Source of the DNA: Bradyrhizobium diazoefficiens
GTDB taxonomy: Bacteria > Pseudomonadota > Alphaproteobacteria > Rhizobiales > Xanthobacteraceae
Assembly: GCF_016616885.1 (NCBI RefSeq)
Contig: NZ_CP067102.1
Span: 1-64,000, forward strand
Reading direction: 5' to 3'
Length of the DNA: 64,000 nt
The position numbers and the translations under genes were made by a program. Shown in pieces: positions 37,629 through 46,139 of the stretch (its first letter is position 1; each line of letters begins with the position of its first letter). The notes beneath the pieces were generated by a model, which ran no database searches, was not told the DNA's origin, and was given only the letters and a program-made list of their open reading frames with translations.

Positions 37629-38687
37629 TTGCCAAAAAGCGCATCGGATTCGTCTTCTATTGCTCCCAGCCGCAAATTTGACCGCGATATGCAAGTTCCG
37701 CCCGAGACCCAGGTCGTCATCGACTTCGACGACAACCGCGCCGCATCGGCGCTGGTCGGCCCCTATGGCCAGAACCTGGCGCAGATCGAGCGGCGGCTCG
37801 GCGTCGTGGTGGACTCCAAGGGCAACCACATCACCATCGGCGGCACCCGCGACGGCTGCGATGCGGCGCGCCGTGTGCTGGAGACGCTCTACGCCCACGC
37901 CGTGAAGGGGCAGGATGTCGACCAGGGCGAGGTCGAGGGCGCGATCCGCGCGGTGATCGCGCAAGGGTCCCTGTTCGAGTTCGACGCCAAATCGGCGAAG
38001 TCGGCCTTCGACAGCATCAATCTGCGCAAGCGCCCGGTGCGCGCGCGCACGGCCGCGCAGGACTCTTATATTCGCGCGCTGAAGCGCCATGAGCTCGTGT
38101 TCGGCATCGGCCCGGCCGGCACCGGCAAGACCTGGCTCGCGGTCGCGCATGCTGCACAATTGTTCGAGCGCAAGGAGGTCGACAAGATCATCCTGTCACG
38201 TCCGGCAGTCGAAGCCGGCGAGCGGCTCGGCTTCCTGCCCGGCGATCTCCGCGAGAAGGTCGATCCTTATCTGCGCCCGATCTACGACGCGCTCTACGAT
38301 CTGATGGACGCACGCATCGTCGAACGCGCGCTGCAGACCGGCGAGATCGAGATCGCGCCGCTCGCCTTCATGCGCGGCCGCACGCTGACCAACGCCGCGA
38401 TCATCCTCGACGAGGCCCAGAACACGACATCGATGCAGATGAAGATGTTTCTGACCCGTCTCGGCGAGAACAGCCGCATGATCGTGACCGGCGATCCCTC
38501 GCAGATCGATTTGCCGAACGGCCAGACCTCGGGGCTCGCGGAAGCGACGAAATTGCTGAGCGGCGTCGAAGGCATTGCGCAAGTTCATTTCAAAGCCGAG
38601 GACGTGATCCGCCACGAGCTCGTGGCAAGAATCGTCGCCGCCTATGAAGGGTCGCCGCAGCGGCCGCCCGCCGGCAACAAATCCTGA
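37629..38687 (+). CDS. phoH: PhoH family protein
   Basis: PhoH-like proteins are ATPases linked to RNA metabolism and phosphate stress, often in an operon with ybeY. The 352-residue product has an N-terminal KH-like part (NLAQIERRLGVVVDSKGNHI), Walker A GPAGTGKTWLA (about 160-170), the SRPAVEAGERLGFLPGD loop and Walker B IILDEAQNTT. The likely start is a TTG at 37629 (four bases after miaB), giving MPKSASDSSS; an upstream ATG at 37581 overlaps miaB. The next in-frame ATG, at 37689, is also possible. Confidence 0.92.
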   Translation: MPKSASDSSSIAPSRKFDRDMQVPPETQVVIDFDDNRAASALVGPYGQNLAQIERRLGVVVDSKGNHITIGGTRDGCDAARRVLETLYAHAVKGQDVDQGEVEGAIRAVIAQGSLFEFDAKSAKSAFDSINLRKRPVRARTAAQDSYIRALKRHELVFGIGPAGTGKTWLAVAHAAQLFERKEVDKIILSRPAVEAGERLGFLPGDLREKVDPYLRPIYDALYDLMDARIVERALQTGEIEIAPLAFMRGRTLTNAAIILDEAQNTTSMQMKMFLTRLGENSRMIVTGDPSQIDLPNGQTSGLAEATKLLSGVEGIAQVHFKAEDVIRHELVARIVAAYEGSPQRPPAGNKS

Positions 38688-38747
38688 CGAGACAACAGCG
38701 GGACCACACGGGCGCGGATCCAGCGCCTTACCGTTCCGAACAAAGCC

Positions 38748-39257
38748 ATGTCACATCCCAACCTTCCCATGACCGAGGTCCTCGTCGTCGCCGATTGCTG
38801 GCAAAGCGAGCCTGACGCCGAAACCGTGATCCAGCGCGCCGTCGCCGCCGCCGCCGAATCTGTCGACGAGGACGTCGCGGACGCAGAAGTGGCCGTGATG
38901 CTGACCGATGATGCCGGCATCCGCACGCTCAACAGCAGCTGGCGCGGCATGGACAAGCCGACCAATGTGCTGTCTTTTCCCGCGCTCCAGCCGGAGGGCG
39001 AATGGAAGCCGGGCGATGCGCCGCGCATGCTCGGCGACATCGCGATCGCCTACGAGACCATGCGGCGCGAGGCGGACGAGGAACACAAGCCGTTCGATCA
39101 TCATTTGAGTCATCTCGCCGTGCATGGTTTCCTGCATTTGATCGGCTACGATCACGAGAACGACGACGACGCGGAAGAGATGGAAGCGCTCGAAACCGAG
39201 ATCCTGGCTCACCTCGGCATCCCCGATCCCTATGCAGACCGCGCGGGGACGCACTGA
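38748..39257 (+). CDS. ybeY: Endoribonuclease YbeY
   Basis: YbeY is a metal-dependent endoribonuclease involved in 16S rRNA maturation and ribosome quality control. The 169-residue product carries the zinc-binding H-x3-H-x5-H site in HGFLHLIGYDHEND (about 124-137) and the NVLSFPALQPEGEW segment. It lies between phoH and the CBS-domain gene, as in many alphaproteobacteria. Confidence 0.94.
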   Translation: MSHPNLPMTEVLVVADCWQSEPDAETVIQRAVAAAAESVDEDVADAEVAVMLTDDAGIRTLNSSWRGMDKPTNVLSFPALQPEGEWKPGDAPRMLGDIAIAYETMRREADEEHKPFDHHLSHLAVHGFLHLIGYDHENDDDAEEMEALETEILAHLGIPDPYADRAGTH

Positions 39258-39258
39258 G

Positions 39259-40377
39259 ATGCCGGATTCAGAGCCTATTCACGACAATCCGCGCAACACG
39301 GCCAATCTGCCGGCCGTGGTCACGCCCGGCGAGGTCACGCGCCCGACGGCGGACGGCTGGCTGCTGCGCGCCATCCGCACGCTGTTCGGCTGGAAGGCGG
39401 GATCGGTGCGCGACGATCTCCAGGTCGTGCTCGATGCGACCACGCCCGGCGATACCGGCTTCTCCGCGGTCGAGCGCACCATGCTGCGCAACATCCTCGG
39501 CCTGCACGAGCGCCGCATCGCCGACGTCATGGTGCATCGTGCCGACATCATCGCGGTGAAGCGCGACATCCCGCTCGGCGAATTGATGGACCGGTTCGAG
39601 AGCGCGGGCCATTCGCGCCTCGTGGTCTACAACGAGACGCTCGATGACCCCGTCGGCATCGTCCATATCCGCGACCTGCTCGCTTTCATGACCGCGCGGG
39701 CGCGCGTGTCGGAGGCCACCAAGACCAAGCGCAAGAAGCCGCTGCCGGCCGGGCTCGATTTGCGCACCGTCGACCTCGCGATGCCGCTGCAGGACGCGCG
39801 CATCATCCGCAAGCTGCTCTACGTGCCGCCGTCGATGCGGGCGATCGACCTGCTCGCGCAGATGCAGGCCACGCGCATTCACCTGGCGCTGGTCGTCGAC
39901 GAATATGGCGGCAGCGACGGGCTGGTTTCGCTCGAGGATATCGTCGAGCAGATCGTCGGCGAGATCGACGACGAGCATGACAGCGACGAGCCGCCGTCGA
40001 TCGTACGGCTGCCCGACAACGCTTTCATCGCCGATGCCCGCGCCAGCCTCGACGACGTCCGCACGGTGATCGGCGAGGACTTCGTCACCGGCGAGGCCGG
40101 CGAGGAAGTCGAGACGCTGGGCGGCTACCTCGTCAGTTTCGTCGGGCGCCTGCCGGTGCGCGGCGAGGTGATCTCGGGCCCCGGCCATTACGAGGTCGAG
40201 GTGCTCGATGCCGATCCGCGCCGCGTCAAGCGGTTGCGCATCTCGACGCGGAAGGAACGCCCGGCGCCGCGGACCCAGCGCGAAAGCCGCCGCCGCGAGA
40301 CCACGCCCGAGAGCGGCCAGCCGCCGGCGGGCGACACACCGACCCCGCCGCCTGCCGACGGGACCGGCCCGCAGTGA
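39259..40377 (+). CDS. Hemolysin-family CBS/CorC-HlyC domain protein (TlyC/CorC-like)
   Basis: The 372-residue protein has a CBS-domain pair (about 95-255: ADVMVHRADIIAVKRDIPLG, VVYNETLDDPVGIVHIRDLL, LALVVDEYGGSDGLVSLEDI) and a C-terminal CorC_HlyC domain (about 265-345). It lacks the DUF21 membrane part, so it matches the cytosolic CorC/TlyC type tied to divalent-metal handling rather than a toxin. The tail (after 350) is rich in Pro, Arg and Thr. It overlaps lnt by four bases. Confidence 0.9.
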   Translation: MPDSEPIHDNPRNTANLPAVVTPGEVTRPTADGWLLRAIRTLFGWKAGSVRDDLQVVLDATTPGDTGFSAVERTMLRNILGLHERRIADVMVHRADIIAVKRDIPLGELMDRFESAGHSRLVVYNETLDDPVGIVHIRDLLAFMTARARVSEATKTKRKKPLPAGLDLRTVDLAMPLQDARIIRKLLYVPPSMRAIDLLAQMQATRIHLALVVDEYGGSDGLVSLEDIVEQIVGEIDDEHDSDEPPSIVRLPDNAFIADARASLDDVRTVIGEDFVTGEAGEEVETLGGYLVSFVGRLPVRGEVISGPGHYEVEVLDADPRRVKRLRISTRKERPAPRTQRESRRRETTPESGQPPAGDTPTPPPADGTGPQ

Positions 40378-41987
40378 GCGCATTCCAGCGACTTCGGCAA
40401 ATTGCGCTTGCCATCATCCTGACCTGGGGATGGAAGCGCGCGCTGCTTGCGACGGCGTGCGGTGCGCTGTCGGTGCTGGCGCTGGCCCCGTTCAATGCCT
40501 GGCCGGTGCTGTTTATCACCTTCCCCGTGATGGTCTGGCTGATCGATGGCGCCGGCGCCGGACGATATGGCGGCGTCCCCGCCGCGGCGCTGACCGGCTA
40601 CTGGTTCGGGCTCGGCTATTTCGTCCCCGGCCTCTACTGGATCGGCTACGCCTTTTTTGTCGACGCGGATGTGTTTGCCTGGCTGACGCCGTTCGCGGTG
40701 TTGGGCCTGCCGGCCTATCTCTCCATTTTCACCGCGATCGGCTTCGCGCTGGCCCGCCTGCTCTGGACCAAGGATGCCACCCGCATTCTCGCGCTCGCCG
40801 CGAGCCTCACGGTCAGCGAGTGGTTGCGCGGGCACGTGCTGACCGGCTTTCCCTGGAACGCGTTCGGTTATGGGCTGTCGGAGCCGCTCGCACTGGCGCA
40901 GACGGCCTCGCTGATTGGCCAGTGGGGCATGACGTTCCTCACGGTTGCGATCTTCGCGGCACCTGCGGTGCTGATCGACCGCACGCGCGACCGCAGCCTC
41001 GCATGGCGCGTGCCGGCCGGGGCCGTTGCGCTGCTGGTCGTGATGGGCATCTTCGGCGCCATCCGCATGGCGCTGCATCCGACCACAATGGTTGCGGGTG
41101 CCAAGCTGCGCCTGATGCAGCCGAACCTCCAGCAGGACCAAAAATTCAACTACTCCGCCAAGGCGGAGGTGATGAAGAAATATCTCGCGCTGTCGGATCG
41201 CGCCTCTGGACCGCAATCGACCGGCGTGAGCGCCGCCACGATCTTGATCTGGCCGGAATCCGCCTTTCCGTTCTTCCTGACCCGCGAAGCCGACGCGATG
41301 GCGCAAATCGCCGAACTGCTGCCCAAGGGCACGGTGCTGATCACCGGATCGGTCCGCGCCCCCGATCTGCCGCCGGGCAAGCCGATCACGCGGGCCTACA
41401 ATTCGATCTACGTGATCGATCACGATGGCAGCGTGCTCGCGGTCTACGACAAGCTGCACCTCGTTCCGTTCGGCGAATTTCTTCCCTACCAGAATTTGAT
41501 GGAGAAGCTCGGCTTCGAACAACTGACGCGGATACGCGGCGGCTTCATTCCCGGCACGGTGCGCCGTGTGCTGCCGATACCGGGGGCGCCGCCCGCGCTG
41601 CCGTTGATCTGCTACGAGGCGATCTTCCCCGGCGAGGTCGGGACGCGCGACGAGCGCCCGGGCTGGATGGTGAACCTCACCAATGACGGCTGGTTCGGCA
41701 TCTCGACCGGACCTTACCAGCATCTGGAGCAGGCGCGGATGCGCGCCATCGAGCTCGGACTGCCGCTGGTCCGCTCCGCGAACACCGGCATCTCGGCGGT
41801 GATCGATCCGGTGGGACGCACAGTGGCCAGCCTCGGTCTCGGAATCGAAGGCATTTTGGACGCAGGTCTGCCCACCGCAATCCCGCCCACCATCTATGCG
41901 AGAGTCGGAGACATCCCCGCAGCCATGCTCGTCGCGCTGGCTGTGATTTTGGCGGTGCGACGACGTGTTGCCAAACGGCACCCCTGA
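40374..41987 (+). CDS. lnt: Apolipoprotein N-acyltransferase
   Basis: Lnt adds the third acyl chain to bacterial lipoproteins in the inner membrane. The 537-residue protein starts at GTG 40374, overlapping the previous stop (GTGA). It has several N-terminal membrane helices, then a periplasmic carbon-nitrogen hydrolase domain with the triad Glu in LIWPESAFPFF (about 294), Lys in VYDKLHLVPFGEFLP (about 359) and Cys in PLICYEAIFP (about 413), and a last C-terminal helix. Function is secure. Confidence 0.96.
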   Translation: MSAFQRLRQIALAIILTWGWKRALLATACGALSVLALAPFNAWPVLFITFPVMVWLIDGAGAGRYGGVPAAALTGYWFGLGYFVPGLYWIGYAFFVDADVFAWLTPFAVLGLPAYLSIFTAIGFALARLLWTKDATRILALAASLTVSEWLRGHVLTGFPWNAFGYGLSEPLALAQTASLIGQWGMTFLTVAIFAAPAVLIDRTRDRSLAWRVPAGAVALLVVMGIFGAIRMALHPTTMVAGAKLRLMQPNLQQDQKFNYSAKAEVMKKYLALSDRASGPQSTGVSAATILIWPESAFPFFLTREADAMAQIAELLPKGTVLITGSVRAPDLPPGKPITRAYNSIYVIDHDGSVLAVYDKLHLVPFGEFLPYQNLMEKLGFEQLTRIRGGFIPGTVRRVLPIPGAPPALPLICYEAIFPGEVGTRDERPGWMVNLTNDGWFGISTGPYQHLEQARMRAIELGLPLVRSANTGISAVIDPVGRTVASLGLGIEGILDAGLPTAIPPTIYARVGDIPAAMLVALAVILAVRRRVAKRHP

Positions 41988-42035
41988 TCGCGCCGTCGCT
42001 AGCGGTTTCCAGCGAGGCGGCCGGAAACCTTTGAC

Positions 42036-42108
42036 AACCGTAGTCCCACGGTTGACAGATTGCACGCGGGCTCCCCATTCTGCACCGGCTGCACAAGACA
42101 GCGGTGCA
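42036..42108. promoter_or_regulatory. Two inverted repeats upstream of the PraR-like regulator
   Basis: AACCGT/ACGGTT (42036-42041 with 42048-42053) lies between two TTGACA sequences (42031-42036 and 42052-42057), which could be -35 boxes. A second palindrome, TGCACCG (42081-42087) and CGGTGCA (42102-42108), follows. XRE regulators of this type often repress themselves, so these may be operators. This is inference from symmetry and position in the 231-base gap before 42219. Confidence 0.4.
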
Positions 42109-42218
42109 TTGCTAAATTTCTCCGCAATGTTTCCCCAATCAGGGTGAAGTTTTGACGTCGCTGTCACCCGAGGCAATACTTTCATTGCGCCGACGGTGGT
42201 GTTTGGAGGGCTGAGGAC

Positions 42219-42632
42219 ATGTCGAAAGCGCCCAACCCTGTTGACAAATATGTCGGCAGTCGCGTGCGCATGCGCCGCATCATGTTGGGCATGAGTCAGG
42301 AAAAGCTCGGTGAAGCTTTAGGCCTGACTTTCCAGCAGATTCAGAAGTACGAGAAGGGCACGAACCGCGTCGGCGCAAGCCGAATCCAGCAGATTGCGGA
42401 GATTCTGCAGGTGCCGGTGTCGTTCCTGTTCGAGGGCGGACCGAGTGGTGTGGCCGGCCCCGACGGCTTCGCGGAAGGCGCATCTCCCTCTTATGTCTCC
42501 GACTTCCTGGCGACATCGGAAGGGCTGGCGCTGACCAAGGCGTTCACCCGAATCACCGATTCGAAGCTGCGCCGTTCAATCGTCGATCTCGTCGAGCAGA
42601 TCGCCGCCCGCGAAGGCCCGGACAAGCGCTGA
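42219..42632 (+). CDS. praR: XRE-family helix-turn-helix regulator, PraR-like
   Basis: The 137-residue protein has an XRE helix-turn-helix in its first half: VGSRVRMRRIMLGMSQEKLG, FQQIQKYEKGTNRVGASRIQ, IAEILQVPVSFLFEG. The C-terminal half is a helical region with SDFLATSEGLALTKAFTRI and LRRSIVDLVEQIA. The length and place directly after lnt match PraR of other rhizobia, which controls attachment and quorum-sensing genes. In those genomes metK often follows; here an M20 peptidase gene is found instead. The PraR name is a moderate-confidence assignment. Confidence 0.75.
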   Translation: MSKAPNPVDKYVGSRVRMRRIMLGMSQEKLGEALGLTFQQIQKYEKGTNRVGASRIQQIAEILQVPVSFLFEGGPSGVAGPDGFAEGASPSYVSDFLATSEGLALTKAFTRITDSKLRRSIVDLVEQIAAREGPDKR

Positions 42633-42748
42633 CGCGCCAACTCATTCCGATTTGAGGCTGCGCCAAATCTGGCCTATGTCGTCATTTGCGGGTGCTGCTT
42701 TGCGCTGCCTCCGCCGAGATGATGCGATTCGAAGGCACAGATACGTTC

Positions 42749-43876
42749 ATGGCGAGCTCCAATTCGTTCGATTCCCAAATTATTCTCGATGGTATCCGCC
42801 GCTGGGTGGAGATCGAGACGCCGACGGAAGTGCCCGCACAGGTCAACAAGCTGACCTCGATGGTTGCCGACCACTATCGCGATCTGCCCGTCACGCTCGA
42901 ACGCGTCGCCGGCGTCGATGGCTGCGGCGGTCATCTCGTGGTGCGTTCGGCCTGGGGCCAGGACCGGCCCGGTATCCTGGTGCTCAGCCATCTCGATACC
43001 GTTCATCCCATGGGCTTCATTGCGCGCCTGCCGTTCAAGGTCGAAGGCGACAGCGCGTTCGGTCCCGGCATCTACGACATGAAGGGCGGCGCCTACATCG
43101 CCTATCACGCCTTTCGCGAGCTTTGCGGTGCACCCGAGCGGCCGCCGCTCGGCATCACCCACATGTTCACCTCCGACGAGGAGATCGGCAGCCCGACCTC
43201 GCGCGCGCTCATCGAGGCGGAAGGGCGCAAGGCCAAGTACGTGCTGGTCACGGAACCGGCGCGCGACGGCGGCAAGATCGTCACCGGACGCAAGGGCGTC
43301 GGGCGATTCAAGATTTACATCAAGGGCGTGCCCGCACATGCCGGCTCGCGGCCCGAAGACGGCCGCAGCGCCGTGCGCGAGCTCGCCAATGTCATCCAGA
43401 CGCTGGAAGGGATGAATGATCTCAAGCGCGGCGTCACCGTTAATGTCGGCGTGGTGCGCGGCGGCACGCGGCCCAACGTCACGCCGGAAGAGGCCTTTGC
43501 CGAAGTCGATTTGCGCGTGCCTGGCTTCAACGATGCCGAAGAATTCGTCGGCAAGATTCTTGGGCTGACATCGAAGACCGACGGCGTCACCGTCACCGTT
43601 ACCGGCGAGCTCAACCGTCCGCCCTATGAGAAGGGCAATGCGGGCGCCTCGCTGTACGAGCACGCCAGGACGCTGGCCGCGGAGATCGGCTTCGAGCTGA
43701 TCGACACCAACACCGGCGGCGGCTCGGACGGCAATTTCACCGCGCCCTATACCGGCACGCTCGACGGGCTCGGCGTCGACGGCAAGGGCGCACACACCCA
43801 TTATGAGCAGCTCTACGTCTCCTCGCTCGAGCCGCGCGCGCGGCTGCTCCATCGCCTGTACCAGACGCTGCGATGA
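42749..43876 (+). CDS. M20 family metallopeptidase (glutamate carboxypeptidase-like)
   Basis: M20 peptidases use two zinc ions to cleave peptides or amides with a free carboxylate. The 375-residue product keeps the metal ligands: His in LVLSHLDTVHPMG, the bridging Asp in FGPGIYDMKGG, the catalytic Glu pair in TSDEEIGSPTSRA and a late His in GKGAHTHYEQ. The dimerisation domain starts near KGVGRFKIYIKGVPAHAG. It resembles carboxypeptidase G2. I chose ATG 42749 (MASSNSFDSQ); ATG 42719 is possible. It overlaps trmB by four bases. Confidence 0.9.
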   Translation: MASSNSFDSQIILDGIRRWVEIETPTEVPAQVNKLTSMVADHYRDLPVTLERVAGVDGCGGHLVVRSAWGQDRPGILVLSHLDTVHPMGFIARLPFKVEGDSAFGPGIYDMKGGAYIAYHAFRELCGAPERPPLGITHMFTSDEEIGSPTSRALIEAEGRKAKYVLVTEPARDGGKIVTGRKGVGRFKIYIKGVPAHAGSRPEDGRSAVRELANVIQTLEGMNDLKRGVTVNVGVVRGGTRPNVTPEEAFAEVDLRVPGFNDAEEFVGKILGLTSKTDGVTVTVTGELNRPPYEKGNAGASLYEHARTLAAEIGFELIDTNTGGGSDGNFTAPYTGTLDGLGVDGKGAHTHYEQLYVSSLEPRARLLHRLYQTLR

Positions 43877-44583
43877 GCGAACGCAAATCAGATCCCGATC
43901 GCGCGGACGGCGAGCGCGCCTTCTTCGGACGGCGCAAGGGCCACAAGCTCAGGCAGCACCAGGCCGAGCTGGTCGACCATCTGCTGCCGCATCTCGCGCT
44001 CGACATCACGACGGAGCGGCCGGCGAGCGCCGCTGAGATCTTCGATCCAGCAGCCGACGACGTACGGCTCGAGATCGGCTTCGGCGGCGGCGAGCATCTG
44101 GCGGCGGAAGCACAGAACTTCGCGACGACGGGCTTCATCGGCTGCGAGCCCTATGTCAACGGCATGGCAAAGATCCTCGCGCAGATCGAGGCCGCCAACA
44201 TCGCCAACATCCGCCTGTTCGCCGGCGACGCCGCCGAGCTGCTGGCCTGGCTGCCGGACGCGTCGCTGTCGCGGATCGATCTGATCCACCCCGATCCCTG
44301 GCCGAAGCGGCGACACTGGAAGCGCCGCTTCGTTCAGGACCGGACGATCGTCGCAATGGCGCGCGTGCTGAAGCCGGGCGGTGAATTCCGCTTCGTCTGC
44401 GATATCGACGACTACTGCGCCTGGACGCTGTCGCATCTTGCGCGCGCGCCGGATTTTCAGTGGCTTGCGGAACGCGCCGATGATTTTCGTCAGCCCTGGG
44501 CCGGCTACACCATGACGCGCTATGGACGAAAAGCCGCGCGCGAAGGGCGCAAGGCGGCATATCTGCGATTCAAACGGAAATGA
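43873..44583 (+). CDS. trmB: tRNA (guanine-N7-)-methyltransferase
   Basis: TrmB makes m7G46 in the tRNA variable loop using SAM. The 236-residue protein has the SAM-binding LEIGFGGGEHL (about 60-70), the ADAELLAWLPD-like region and the signature DLIHPDPWPKRRHWKRRF, which carries the catalytic residues. Its ATG overlaps the M20 stop (ATGA), so it is probably the last gene of the run that starts near lnt. Confidence 0.95.
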   Translation: MSERKSDPDRADGERAFFGRRKGHKLRQHQAELVDHLLPHLALDITTERPASAAEIFDPAADDVRLEIGFGGGEHLAAEAQNFATTGFIGCEPYVNGMAKILAQIEAANIANIRLFAGDAAELLAWLPDASLSRIDLIHPDPWPKRRHWKRRFVQDRTIVAMARVLKPGGEFRFVCDIDDYCAWTLSHLARAPDFQWLAERADDFRQPWAGYTMTRYGRKAAREGRKAAYLRFKRK

Positions 44584-44585
44584 TT

Positions 44586-44684
44586 GTCGTTCCGGGGCGA
44601 TGCGCAGCATCGAACCCGGAAGTTCGAGATTCTCAGGTGCGCAAGTGCGCACCATAGTTCGCGCCTCGCGCGCCCCGGAATGAC
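44586..44684. repeat. Palindromic extragenic repeat, GTCATTCCGG...CCGGAATGAC family, copy 2
   Basis: The element runs from GTCGTTCCGGGGCG (44586-44599) to CGCCCCGGAATGAC (44671-44684), the two ends being inverted with one mismatch. A central GGTGCGCAAGTGCGCACC forms its own hairpin. It lies in the convergent gap between trmB and the DUF2336 gene. Confidence 0.75.
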
Positions 44685-44697
44685 TGGAGAAATGATC

Positions 44698-45780
44698 TCA
44701 GATCGTCTGCCGATTGCGCCAGAATTTCACGACGCGCTCTGCGGTCGTCGGCATCAGGCGCGTGAAGTTCACGCGCGCTTGCTCAAGATCGGCATCGGCC
44801 GGCATGCGATGCGGCCCGTACCACATCAGGATCAGCGCGCGCACCGTGGGCCAGCCGAGATTCAGGACCCGTCCGAGGATCAGGATCGGATCGTAGCGGT
44901 CGCCCGCGATCAGGCGATTGAGCATCGAAAGCCTGACGCCGGCCATCGCCGCGAGCGTGGCGACCGATTCCTCGTATTTTTGTGCCTTGGCAAAACCGAG
45001 CAGCGCGCTTTCGCCGAGATGGCCGCCGCGATGCAGGCCAAGCACCGTACGTTGCGCGGCGGAGAAATCGCGCCGCGGGCCGGGCGGCAGCGCGGCTTCC
45101 TCGATCGACGCCATGGCGCGCTTGATCTCGACCTGGCGCGTCGGATTGACCACGATGGACAGGCGACGGCGAATGACATCGAGCGTGCCGTCCAGGAGTT
45201 CCTTGAGGTGCTCGCCGGAGAGATCTTCGCGCTGGCCAATCTTGAGCGTCAGCACGCCATCCTGGCTCGCGCGCTTGATCAATTCCGAATAGCCACCGGC
45301 TGAGAAGACCGCACCGGCATTGCCCGCGGCGCGGCGCACCACGTCGCGATCGCCGCGATCGACCAACACGTCGGTGATCTCAGTCGACAGGGTCGGCCGA
45401 TCCGTCATCGCCAGCAGATGGCCCTGGCCCTTCAGCCGGGCGATCTCGACCAGCGCAGCTTCATCGAGCACGGGCGATCGGCGCAGCACCGGGCCCGCCA
45501 CCAGGATTTCGTTTTCACGCGCGAACTGCCCCACCAAGTGAGGCGGTGCATTGTCCAGCCGCGAGAAGCGCTCGGCGAGATCGACGCGCGAGGCCAGCTC
45601 CGCATGCGGAACGAGATCGATCAGAAGATTGTCGAAGAGATCGACGAGCTCGGGACGGAGTTTTGACGCGTCCTGAAAGAACAGCGCAGCAATGGCGCTC
45701 GCGATCTCGCCACGACGCCGGGGATCGCCGCGTTTGACGATATCGTCCAGTCCGGGAATGAGCGACGTGGCAACGGTCAT
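44698..45780 (-). CDS. DUF2336 domain-containing protein
   Basis: The 360-residue product matches the alphaproteobacterial DUF2336 family: a mainly helical, HEAT-like protein with PELVDLFDNLLIDLVPHAEL near the start and GRVLNLGWPTVRALILMWYG near the end. Members of this family have been tied to the Caulobacter/Brucella polarity and stress networks, but no reaction is known. The ATG at the complement of 45778-45780 (MTVATSLIPG) is the best start; 19 more codons are open upstream. It is divergent from the rimP operon. Confidence 0.8.
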   Translation of the reverse strand: MTVATSLIPGLDDIVKRGDPRRRGEIASAIAALFFQDASKLRPELVDLFDNLLIDLVPHAELASRVDLAERFSRLDNAPPHLVGQFARENEILVAGPVLRRSPVLDEAALVEIARLKGQGHLLAMTDRPTLSTEITDVLVDRGDRDVVRRAAGNAGAVFSAGGYSELIKRASQDGVLTLKIGQREDLSGEHLKELLDGTLDVIRRRLSIVVNPTRQVEIKRAMASIEEAALPPGPRRDFSAAQRTVLGLHRGGHLGESALLGFAKAQKYEESVATLAAMAGVRLSMLNRLIAGDRYDPILILGRVLNLGWPTVRALILMWYGPHRMPADADLEQARVNFTRLMPTTAERVVKFWRNRQTI

Positions 45781-45995
45781 GAAACGCAACTCGAATATGG
45801 CACGCCGTGGGCGCGCCATAGGCTGAAGCCGCCCCACAACCGCGAAAATTAGGCCCGCTTCATGAAGGAAGCGTTGCTCTGGCGCTGCCAGCCGGGGCGC
45901 AAAAAGCCCGCATCCGGCTGCGATGGGCCTTGTCCGGGAGGGCGGAAAGGGCTATATCAGGGCCAATTCATCTTCTCATACGATCCGCGTAGTGA

Positions 45996-46025
45996 GAGTG
46001 GGCCCGAAAGGACCCGCTCTTTTTT
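45996..46025 (+). terminator. Intrinsic terminator-like hairpin in the rimP leader
   Basis: The segment GAGTGGGCCC-GAAA-GGACCCGCTC folds with G-C and one G-U pair, one mismatch, and a stable GAAA tetraloop (45996-46019). It is followed at once by TTTTTTATT (46020-46028). No plus-strand gene lies upstream of it within this region, so it probably acts as an attenuator in the rimP-nusA leader or ends a small RNA. Confidence 0.7.
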
Positions 46026-46100
46026 ATTACCTGAACGCGGCTTGGCGGAAGGTGCGGCCCGACGGACTGTCGGGAAAGTTCCGAAGCGGGCTTTGACGTT

Positions 46101-46116
46101 TTAACCAAGCCTTAAC
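46101..46116 (+). promoter_or_regulatory. CtrA-type binding box upstream of rimP
   Basis: TTAA-CCAAGCC-TTAAC matches the alphaproteobacterial CtrA consensus TTAA-N7-TTAAC exactly, starting 39 bases before the rimP ATG. TTAA is rare in this GC-rich DNA. Binding has not been shown. Confidence 0.5.
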
Positions 46117-46139
46117 CATCGAGCGCCTTGACCTCTGAT

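Larger units (their letters stand above)
45781..46139 (+). other. Leader/promoter region of the rimP-nusA operon
   Basis: This 359-base gap lies between the divergent DUF2336 gene and rimP. It contains a terminator-like hairpin at 45996-46025 and a CtrA-type box at 46101-46116, both listed separately. An 80-codon frame at 45862-46104 runs over the hairpin; its product has no recognisable features and I do not count it as a gene. Confidence 0.6.

Noticed and set aside
45862..46104. 80-codon frame before rimP
   Set aside because: It runs through the terminator-like hairpin and CtrA-type box, and its product has no recognisable features.
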